DNA of 64,000 nt from Bacteroidota bacterium. GTDB taxonomy: Bacteria; Bacteroidota; Ignavibacteria; UBA10030; UBA8401. The stretch lies in assembly GCA_035506275.1 (NCBI GenBank), contig DATJPT010000008.1:62001-126000 (forward strand). Reading direction: 5' to 3'. Below the pieces are notes generated by a model. That model did no database searches, had not been told where the DNA came from, and saw only the letters and a program-made list of their open reading frames with translations. The translations under genes and the position numbers were made by a program. Positions 18,345 to 24,161 of the stretch are shown here, one piece after another; the stretch's first letter is position 1, and every line of letters begins with the position of its first letter.

Positions 18345-19553
18345 TTAGATGGCGATCCTAAAATCAGTGAATATTTTCCGTATGGACAGGGCGGCAGCAC
18401 CGAGAAGCGGCGGATTTTCGGAGAGGGATGTCGGAAGCACAAGCGTGTTGCGCTGCTTTCCGAAAAAACCGCGCTTGTTGACCGTCTCCATGATGACCGG
18501 ATACATGATGTCCCATGCTTTCACTGTCGATCCGCCGATGATGATATTTTGCGGGTCGATAGTGCGGATGATATTGGCAATGCCTAGTCCGATGTATTCC
18601 GCGGACCTTTTCAGCGATTCAATCGCGTTGGTATTACCGGCCACCGCGAGCGCAGTGAGATCGTCCATCCCTATCTTTTCGACGCGCTGATCCCCGGAAC
18701 CGCTGCGATTCAAGTAATGAAGTATCGTCGCCCGGTCCGAGGCATACATTTCCCAGCAGCCTCTGTTGCCGCATGAACATGACTCCCCTCCTTCGATGAG
18801 CGTCATGTGTCCGTACTCTCCTGCGGCGTGAGAGTTGCCGCTGAGGATATGATTATCAACAACGATCCCAGCACCGATGCCAGCACCGATAGAAAGGAAA
18901 ATAAAATTGGACGATGCGATGCCATGCTTCCCCAGCATCAGTTCTGCAAGGGCCGATGCTTTGGCATCATTCTCGACCGTCACAAGCTCGATCTCCGGAC
19001 ATTTCTCCTGGGCGATCGAACCGATGTCCAGATCCTGCCATCCAAGATTCGACGAATACGCGACGCGCGAATGGACTGAGTCGACGATGCCGGCGACGGA
19101 AATTCCGATTCCCCGCAAGGGACGGGAATGTAATGCGAGGTGCATTTTTTTCAACGAGTCGAGACAAAAAGATATAAAGACCTTGGGGTCTCCGGACTTT
19201 GTTTCGATCATCACTTTATTCATCAGCGTACCGTCAATGTCGACGATGGCGAGAGTCGTATGGACCGAATCGATGTAAATCGCTCCGACGAAATTCTTTT
19301 CACGCTTGATGCTCAGGTCCAAAGGATTTCTTCCGACAACCTGGTTCCTCACAATTTCCTCCATGATCAGATCCTCCTTCAGGAGAGATGAGACAATGTT
19401 CGAGACCGTGCTTTTGTTGAGTCCCGTTATTTGAGAAATTCGAGTGCGTGAGATCGGCTGCTTTTCCCGAACGGCGTTGAGAATAATTGCTCTATTGATA
19501 TTTCGACCAACCTTAGGATTGATGCTGGTGATCTGGTCGTATCTCTTCTTCAT
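18345..19553 (-). CDS. ROK-family transcriptional repressor (NagC/XylR type)
   Basis: 402 aa. Residues about 18-75 form a winged helix-turn-helix (ISRTRISQITGLNKSTVS), followed by a ROK sugar-kinase fold with an intact ND catalytic motif (VENDAKASALAE) and a full zinc site (GHMTLIEGGESCSCGNRGC). Proteins of this build repress sugar genes until the cognate sugar binds. A near-perfect XylR-like palindrome overlaps its own promoter, suggesting autoregulation together with the downstream kinase. The likely effector is GlcNAc or a phosphorylated derivative, inferred from the surrounding chitin genes. The 5' leader of about 70 nt contains a second, weaker operator-like site. Confidence 0.92.
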   Translation of the reverse strand: MKKRYDQITSINPKVGRNINRAIILNAVREKQPISRTRISQITGLNKSTVSNIVSSLLKEDLIMEEIVRNQVVGRNPLDLSIKREKNFVGAIYIDSVHTTLAIVDIDGTLMNKVMIETKSGDPKVFISFCLDSLKKMHLALHSRPLRGIGISVAGIVDSVHSRVAYSSNLGWQDLDIGSIAQEKCPEIELVTVENDAKASALAELMLGKHGIASSNFIFLSIGAGIGAGIVVDNHILSGNSHAAGEYGHMTLIEGGESCSCGNRGCWEMYASDRATILHYLNRSGSGDQRVEKIGMDDLTALAVAGNTNAIESLKRSAEYIGLGIANIIRTIDPQNIIIGGSTVKAWDIMYPVIMETVNKRGFFGKQRNTLVLPTSLSENPPLLGAAALSIRKIFTDFRIAI

Positions 19554-19574
19554 TTAGAGGTTGGTGGTAACAGG

Positions 19575-19601
19575 TTTAATTCATCGTTTCAACAAACTAA
19601 T
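19575..19601. promoter_or_regulatory. Second, imperfect ROK operator-like site
   Basis: The right arm AACAAACTAAT matches the strong palindrome exactly. The left arm (TTTAATTCATC) is degenerate, about 6 of 10 matches. Its centre lies 71 bp, close to seven helical turns, from the centre of the strong site and falls in the 5' leader of the repressor gene. Such spacing would allow repression by looping or roadblock. Confidence 0.5.
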
Positions 19602-19631
19602 AATGTGTCACGTAATAGCTCTTTCCGACAC

Positions 19632-19659
19632 AATATAACCATTTAATTAGTTTGTTGAA
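19632..19659 (-). promoter_or_regulatory. Putative promoter of the ROK repressor-kinase unit
   Basis: On the minus strand TTCAAC (19659-19654) and TATATT (19637-19632) are separated by 16 nt, a plausible housekeeping -35/-10 pair. The -35 half lies inside the operator palindrome, so bound repressor would block RNA polymerase. The predicted start of transcription is about 70 nt upstream of the ATG at 19553. Confidence 0.5.
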
Positions 19660-19672
19660 TAAACAAACTAAT
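19646..19672. promoter_or_regulatory. XylR/ROK-type operator palindrome
   Basis: Two 11-nt arms, ATTAGTTTGTT and AACAAACTAAT, form a perfect inverted repeat around a 5-nt spacer (GAATA). The arms are essentially those of the Bacillus XylR operator (TTAGTTTGTT-n5/6-AACAAACTAA), and XylR is also a ROK repressor. It lies 93-119 nt upstream of the ROK repressor start codon and overlaps the putative -35 box. The agent binding here is most likely the adjacent ROK repressor. Confidence 0.82.
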
Positions 19673-19993
19673 GCGATAATAGACCTTTATTACCCAATTG
19701 TCAAGTACTTTTTAATTAATTTGAACATTTTTCGGCATTCCCTAAATTCTATGCCAATTTTTTGTCTGCGGAAAATAGAACTTTTGGGTGAATAAGCACG
19801 GAAAATCCCCCCCTCAAGTCAACCGGACCAAATCACCTGAAGAAATTCTCTCCGGGTCAGAAACCAGTGATTTCCGGATACTCAAACCCAAATGTCAGTG
19901 GGAGCTGCAACGAGAAGAGATTAGTGTTGACGAGCCGGCGTTGAATAGGAGATAAAATAGGTGGGGATGCAAACGATCTCGGGGGAGTGCGAG
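19673..19993. other. Intergenic region between the two ROK regulator genes
   Basis: 321 nt without a supported gene. It is AT-rich near 19680-19790 and holds the upstream side of the operator-bearing promoter. No further copy of the palindrome and no clear terminator with a T tract for the second ROK gene were found. Confidence 0.5.
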
Positions 19994-21262
19994 TCAGCCT
20001 GCAACTGCTCCTTCGAGCCTCGTGAATGAAGATATCCTGGAGGCGTGGAGTGAAATCGTGTGAAGAGGTTCGAACATTTCGTACAACACGAGGCCGGCTG
20101 CTCCCAATGCAACGGCTTCTTCCCCCTTCGTTGCAGCTTTGACCACAACAGCTTCGGCAGGAACAGAAAGCAAATCCTTGTGAATATTACCGCGCACCAA
20201 TTCGACGATTTTCGGGTACAAAAGAGGAAGTTTACCCCCCAGAATAATAAGCTCCGGGTTCAGTGTGTTGATCAGATTGATGCTGATATTGCTGAGCAGT
20301 GACGCACATTCTTCGTAGATTCGGAGCGCAATTCTATCGCCATTGAGCGCCTTATTTGCGATATCGGGAGCAGAGAGCTCCCCTTTGTGAGCATCCGATA
20401 CGTTTCTTCGGTATGCGTCGATGATATTTGCATCGGTTAGAATTTGACCGACGATAGACTGACCGTTGTACAAAAGCGGGAATTGTTCTTTGTAAAAGAA
20501 CGCCGGTTCAAGCTCGGCATATCCGATCTCTCCTGCGCTGGATGTAAATCCCCGGTGAAGAAGCCCGTTGATCATGATGCCCGCCCCCAGGCCGTCTCCG
20601 ATAAAGAGATAGACAAGATTCTTGACCCCTTTGGCCGAACCGAGCAAATATTCTCCGAGCGTCATTGCTTTGACGTCGTTCTCGACGTACACTGGCACCT
20701 TGTACTCCCTTTCCAACTCATCGCTCAGCGATTCCCCCTCCCATGATTTTTTGTTGTGCGAAACCATGAGGAGATTGTTTTTGTAGTCGATCAAACCCTG
20801 GACGCCTATGCCGATGCCGACCAGGCGCGATTGCGGCGTGTGTGTTTCTTTAAGGAGAGAGGAGATCGTATCAACAGCAATCGACAGAACTTTTTTCGCG
20901 GGCGTTTCGAGCGAATAGGCAAAGGTTTTTTCCCGAAGGACTGCCGCGTTGAGGTCGGTGAGAACGATAGTCGCATGAGTCATGCCGATGTCGACACCGG
21001 CGACGAGTCCAGCAAGAGGGAGAAACCGGAGAAGCATTCTTTTTCGCCCCACTTTATCGTTGGCCTCCGTTTTACCGGTCTCTTCGAGGAATCCTGATTG
21101 AATCAGCTTGGCGACAATTTCGGAAACATAGGCTTTATTGAGATTGCACGCCTTGGCAATTTCGACGCGGGAGATTTCTCCGCTGTCTCTCACGAGACGG
21201 AGAACACGCACTTCATTGGGCTCCCGAATTAACGATGATCGTTGACTAATGACATCCCACAA
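19994..21262 (-). CDS. ROK-family regulator lacking the zinc motif
   Basis: 422 aa. An N-terminal winged helix-turn-helix (ISRVEIAKACNLNKAYVS, about residues 30-75) is followed by a ROK domain (GVDIGMTHATIVL, VENDVKAMTLGE, GDGLGAGIMING). Unlike its neighbour, the sequence after the GE motif reads GYAELEP instead of GH...CxCGxxGC, so both the zinc-binding His and the three Cys are absent. DIGGT is also altered to DIGMT. It is probably a non-catalytic sensor-repressor of divergent specificity. The frame starts at TTG with a poor ribosome site, and no in-frame ATG lies near, so the exact start is uncertain. It shares the strand with the chitin locus and may be its second regulator. Confidence 0.85.
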   Translation of the reverse strand: MWDVISQRSSLIREPNEVRVLRLVRDSGEISRVEIAKACNLNKAYVSEIVAKLIQSGFLEETGKTEANDKVGRKRMLLRFLPLAGLVAGVDIGMTHATIVLTDLNAAVLREKTFAYSLETPAKKVLSIAVDTISSLLKETHTPQSRLVGIGIGVQGLIDYKNNLLMVSHNKKSWEGESLSDELEREYKVPVYVENDVKAMTLGEYLLGSAKGVKNLVYLFIGDGLGAGIMINGLLHRGFTSSAGEIGYAELEPAFFYKEQFPLLYNGQSIVGQILTDANIIDAYRRNVSDAHKGELSAPDIANKALNGDRIALRIYEECASLLSNISINLINTLNPELIILGGKLPLLYPKIVELVRGNIHKDLLSVPAEAVVVKAATKGEEAVALGAAGLVLYEMFEPLHTISLHASRISSFTRLEGAVAG

Positions 21263-21500
21263 AGAATTTGGCCCGGCGCATAGAGATAAAATGGGTACGA
21301 GTTGAACGGTACAAACCTACCTGAAAATGTGATAAAAATCAAGGGAACGAAAAAGGAGGTTGAGGTCATTTAACTTCCAAGCACGATGTTCACTCTTCAA
21401 AAGACCCCGCAACCAAAAGATGAACGTCAAGCAGCACTTCTTCGACAACAGACTTTTTTCCTTCTTTTTATTTGACTCTTTTTTTTGTATTTTTGAGCGG

Positions 21501-21563
21501 ATGAGGAGAGCTGGCAGAACGGCTATTGCATCCTCCGAAGGAGGACGCGCGAGAGCCCTGTAG
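21501..21563 (+). pseudogene. Decayed tRNA-Ser 5' copy with altered anticodon arm
   Basis: The first 30 nt (ATGAGGAGAG... to TTGCA) are identical to 21595-21624, the 5' flank and 5' half of the intact tRNA-Ser. The anticodon arm is replaced by the hairpin TCCTCC-GAA-GGAGGA. A rough variable-arm relic (CGCGCGAGAGCCCTGTAG) follows, and the T arm and 3' acceptor strand are missing. It lies 36 nt upstream of the intact gene and cannot form a functional tRNA. The 238 nt before it, back to the ROK gene, hold nothing else recognisable. Confidence 0.75.
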
Positions 21564-21598
21564 ATTAGTTAGCGTTTAAGATCGTAATTTCTAAATGA

Positions 21599-21681
21599 GG
21601 AGAGCTGGCAGAACGGCTATTGCACCGGTCTTGAAAACCGGCGCCCGTAAGGGCTTGTAGGTTCGAATCCTACGCTCTCCG
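21599..21681 (+). tRNA. tRNA-Ser (anticodon TGA)
   Basis: An 83-nt class II tRNA folds fully. The acceptor is GGAGAGC/GCTCTCC with discriminator G. The anticodon stem is CCGGT/ACCGG around loop CTTGAAA (anticodon TGA at 21632-21634). The long variable arm is CGCCCGTAAGGGC, and the T arm is GTAGG-TTCGAAT-CCTAC. CCA is not encoded. It reads UCN codons, chiefly UCA. A GIY-YIG ORF begins 4 nt after its last base. Confidence 0.97.
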
Positions 21682-21684
21682 CAA

Positions 21685-21990
21685 GTGGGACAATTCTTTG
21701 TGTATATTCTTTGCTCGCAAAAACATTCCCGGTCGTATGTGGGTCAGACAAACGATTGTGAGGCTCGACTGGAACGCCACAACAGGGGCTATGTCACTTC
21801 AACAAGACCTTACCGTCCTTGGGTGATGATCCAACGGGAACAATTTGAGACTCGCGGTGAAGCAATGAAACGAGAGCACTGGTACAAAACCGGTACAGGA
21901 CATCGCCGTATTAAAAAACTCATCGCAGAGTATCTGGAAGCAAAACGGCTATTGCATCCTCCGAAGGAGGGCGCCCGTAAGGGCTTGTAG
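21685..21990 (+). CDS. GIY-YIG nuclease-family protein, copy 1
   Basis: 101 aa starting at GTG only 4 nt after tRNA-Ser; no ribosome site is visible. Residues 5-85 are a complete single GIY-YIG domain of the small UPF0213-like type common in Bacteroidota. It has FVYILCS and SYVGQTND in place of GIY and YIG, the catalytic Arg in ARLERHN, and the catalytic Glu in FETRGEAMKRE. The last 15 residues (KRLLHPPKEGARKGL) are encoded by a degenerate tRNA-Ser copy, and the TAG stop is the TAG of its T-arm stem. The role is unknown. It could be a tRNA-linked selfish endonuclease or a DNA repair accessory. Expression is uncertain, but the domain is intact. Confidence 0.7.
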   Translation: MGQFFVYILCSQKHSRSYVGQTNDCEARLERHNRGYVTSTRPYRPWVMIQREQFETRGEAMKREHWYKTGTGHRRIKKLIAEYLEAKRLLHPPKEGARKGL

Positions 21991-22039
21991 GTTCGAATCT
22001 CGAAGATCCGCCGCTCTTTTTAGCGGACAACGCTCTCCG
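21944..22039 (+). pseudogene. Decayed tRNA-Ser copy B, at the end of unit 1
   Basis: It matches tRNA-Ser from AACGGCTATTGCA in the D-arm region onwards. The 17-nt anticodon arm is replaced by the hairpin TCCTCC-GAA-GGAGGG. The variable arm and T loop (21971-21998) are identical to 21641-21668. A block of about 28 nt then splits the T stem, and CGCTCTCCG restores the acceptor 3' strand. The 5' acceptor strand is absent. It overlaps the C-terminal codons and the stop of GIY-YIG copy 1. Confidence 0.8.
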
Positions 22040-22042
22040 CAA

Positions 22043-22348
22043 GTGGGACAATTCTTTGTGTATATTCTTTGCTCGGAAAAGCATTCCCGGTCGTATGTGG
22101 GCCAGACAAACGATTGTGAAGCTCGACTGGAACGCCACAACAGCGGGTATGTCACTTCAACAAGACCTTACCGTCCTTGGGTGATGATCCGACGGGAACA
22201 ATTTGAGACTCGCAGCGAAGCAATGAAACGAGAGCACTGGTACAAAACCGGTACAGGACATCGCCGTATTAAAAAACTCATCGCAGAGTATCTGGAAACA
22301 AAAAGGCTATTGCATCCTCCGAAGGAGGACGCCCGTAAGGGCTTGTAG
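22043..22348 (+). CDS. GIY-YIG nuclease-family protein, copy 2
   Basis: 101 aa, tandem paralogue of copy 1 with six residue differences (for example Q12E, and Ser for Arg in HNSGY). All catalytic motifs (VYILCS, YVGQTND, ARLERHN, EAMKRE) are kept. It starts at GTG 3 nt after the CGCTCTCCG of pseudo-tRNA copy B, and again its last 15 codons and its TAG stop come from tRNA-derived sequence. Retention of both domain copies with several synonymous changes hints at some constraint, though the number of differences is too small to judge. Function as for copy 1. Confidence 0.68.
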   Translation: MGQFFVYILCSEKHSRSYVGQTNDCEARLERHNSGYVTSTRPYRPWVMIRREQFETRSEAMKREHWYKTGTGHRRIKKLIAEYLETKRLLHPPKEDARKGL

Positions 22349-22397
22349 GTTCGAATCTCGAAGATCCTCTGCTCTTTTTAGCGGACTACGCTCTCCG
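22302..22397 (+). pseudogene. Decayed tRNA-Ser copy C, at the end of unit 2
   Basis: Same architecture as copy B: D-arm fragment, hairpin TCCTCC-GAA-GGAGGA for the anticodon arm, intact variable arm and T loop, and a 28-nt block starting TCGAAGATCC inserted in the T stem. CTACGCTCTCCG then follows exactly as in the intact tRNA. Apart from the hairpin and the clean 28-nt insertion, the 3' half is unchanged. Confidence 0.8.
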
Positions 22398-22400
22398 CAA

Positions 22401-22553
22401 GTGGGACAATTCTTTCTGTATATTCTTTGCTCGGAAAAGCATTCCCATGAGAAAATCCAACGTCAACTCATCAATCATACTAAACGCCGTCGCTCTCTAA
22501 GAAAACTCAGCAAGGAATCCAGAGCCAGACTATCTACGATCTTGCAAATTTAA
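22401..22553 (+). pseudogene. Truncated GIY-YIG copy 3 joined to unrelated tail
   Basis: The GTG start and first 15 codons (GQFFLYILCSEKHS) match copies 1 and 2. The frame then continues into 35 unrelated, basic residues (HEKIQRQLINHTKRRR...) before TAA. The second half of the nuclease motif and the catalytic residues are lost. It marks the broken right end of the array. The tail may be a scrap of another gene, which I do not recognise. Confidence 0.65.
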
Positions 22554-22810
22554 ACTTGACTTTGATTTTGAACAGGACGAAGTTTGAACCATCGATTCTT
22601 CGGGCCGGCTCGATTCGTTTGAGAGTTGATTCGGAATAGACCTTACTATTGAACATGCTTCAAGGCGCCCAGCTAAGAAGCTCCAGGGGGCAGACGCAGC
22701 TAAAATTCAGTGAAGTATCTTCCAATTCATTTCTTTTCCCAAACAACTCCTTCGAGCTGTCTGCAATCCGCTTAGTGCAAAACTATTTATAGTTTTCGCA
22801 ATTGACAACC

Positions 22811-23914
22811 ATGACTCCCACTCGGCTTTTCGTTCAACTCGTTATCTTTCTATGCGTCTTGTCGAGCCTTGAATGCAAGAAAGGATCTCCTGTCGGACCC
22901 AGCCAACCCAGTAGTCCTGATTCGACGTCTCATAATATCTCATGGCAATCGTATTCACTTGACGGCGGATCCGGCGTTGAAGGCGCAAGTCTTTATGATG
23001 TTTCAATAATCAATGATTCGCTCATTCTTGCAGTCGGTGAAGTCTACTTCACGGACTCCACAACTGGAGTTCCTGATCCAAGGCCTTACAATCTGGCAGA
23101 GTGGAATGGAACTTCTTGGAGCTTAAGAAAGGTCGCCGTCGCGACTCCTTATGGATCTGCCACCACGCCAATATACGGGATATTTTCATTTTCAGCCACG
23201 GACATCTGGCTTCTCGCCGGATTCCCCGTTCACGGCGATGGCACAACGTGGAATGAATACGATCTCGTCAACATGGGAATCCTGACTCAGAACGATGGTT
23301 ATATTCGCGGTGCATGGGGAAGCAGTTCCAAGGACATGTATTTCATTGGAACTAAAGGAACAATAGTCCATTACGATGGGACGAATTGGAAAAAGATTCA
23401 AACGGGAACAGCGCTCGATATGCAGGCGATTTGGGGTGGATATGACCAGAAGACTTCTGAATACCAGATTTTGGCCCTGGCGTCATACCCATTCACTTTT
23501 CCAGAGGGCAAATTACTTCTACAACTCAATGGGTCAACGGCGACTGCAATTGCAGACAGCGGGCTGGCGCCTAGTCTGATGGGTCTTTGGTTTATACCAT
23601 CCGAGTGCTATTACATCGTTGGTGATGGGATTTATCAAAAGAGTATTCTTGGCGACCCAATGTGGTCATCTCTACCACTCCTTACAACCTTTTACACCTC
23701 AAACGCAAGAGGAAATAGTCCAATTGACGTCTTTATTGTCGGATCCTTCGGGGAATGTCTACATTGGAATGGAAAATCATGGAGGAGTTTCTTTAATGTT
23801 ACGGGGCTAGAAAATGGGGCTTATTCACAGGTTGCGGTGAAGGGAAACATTGTTGCGGCAGCGGGATCAAACAACGCAACCGCTGTCGTTCTGATCGGCC
23901 GTCGGGCAAATTGA
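22811..23914 (+). CDS. Exported (probable lipoprotein) beta-propeller-like protein
   Basis: 367 aa from the ATG; an in-frame TTG lies 9 nt upstream. A hydrophobic leader ends at SSLECKK, so Cys22 may be lipidated, although the lipobox is not canonical. The body has repeats of the form W-n-G-T/S-W (AEWNGTSWS, VHYDGTNWKKI, LHWNGKSWRS) with intervening SSxDxY/IW segments. This pattern is common in FCB-group surface lipoproteins and suggests a kelch- or BNR-like propeller. Function is unknown. It stands alone between the GIY-YIG array and a glycosyltransferase-like gene. No ribosome site is evident. Confidence 0.7.
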   Translation: MTPTRLFVQLVIFLCVLSSLECKKGSPVGPSQPSSPDSTSHNISWQSYSLDGGSGVEGASLYDVSIINDSLILAVGEVYFTDSTTGVPDPRPYNLAEWNGTSWSLRKVAVATPYGSATTPIYGIFSFSATDIWLLAGFPVHGDGTTWNEYDLVNMGILTQNDGYIRGAWGSSSKDMYFIGTKGTIVHYDGTNWKKIQTGTALDMQAIWGGYDQKTSEYQILALASYPFTFPEGKLLLQLNGSTATAIADSGLAPSLMGLWFIPSECYYIVGDGIYQKSILGDPMWSSLPLLTTFYTSNARGNSPIDVFIVGSFGECLHWNGKSWRSFFNVTGLENGAYSQVAVKGNIVAAAGSNNATAVVLIGRRAN

Positions 23915-24007
23915 TTTGGCCGAAACGGGGTTTTGGATTATTGAAACAATGGGCTTTTAAAAAAACATCCCCTACCAGCGATTCCCATAACGGCCCATCA
24001 CTGCATC

Positions 24008-24070
24008 AAAAACTCATCGCAGAGTATCTGGAAACAAAACGGCTATTGCATCCTCCGAAGGAGGACGCCC
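24008..24070 (+). repeat. Dispersed scrap of the GIY-YIG/pseudo-tRNA unit
   Basis: 63 nt matching the end of unit 2 almost exactly: codons for KLIAEYLETKRLLHPPKED, the hairpin TCCTCC-GAA-GGAGGA, and GACGCCC. It is flanked by unrelated sequence and lies 1.6 kb from the array, between the lipoprotein and the next gene. This shows the unit has been copied or left behind elsewhere. Confidence 0.85.
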
Positions 24071-24161
24071 ATCTGATGCCCCTCGCCCAGCAGAATATCT
24101 CACACTTTTTGCGAGCTCCTTCTTTAGACTAAGATGATTTAACTTCTTATATTGGTTGTTG

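Larger units (their letters stand above)
21685..22446 (+). repeat. Tandem 358-bp GIY-YIG/pseudo-tRNA units
   Basis: Unit starts at 21685, 22043 and 22401 are exactly 358 bp apart. Units 1 and 2 are complete and differ at scattered positions, both synonymous and non-synonymous. Unit 3 matches for about 46 bp and then diverges. Each unit consists of a GIY-YIG ORF followed by a tRNA-Ser-derived segment whose 3' acceptor strand (CGCTCTCCGC) leads into the next unit. The array begins directly at the 3' end of the intact tRNA-Ser. Confidence 0.9.

Noticed and set aside
21360-21563. 67-codon ORF running into the left tRNA-Ser copy
   Set aside because: It starts at TTG, has low-complexity Phe-rich sequence, and its end simply reads through tRNA-derived DNA. 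No family resemblance.
21685-22446. CRISPR-like repeat array
   Set aside because: The 358-bp units contain whole ORFs and tRNA pieces; there is no short repeat-spacer pattern and no cas genes.
23911-24132. 73-codon ORF after the lipoprotein gene
   Set aside because: Its only recognisable part (KLIAEYLETKRLLHPPKEDAH) comes from the dispersed array scrap. The rest is unrelated, so I treat it as a repeat remnant.
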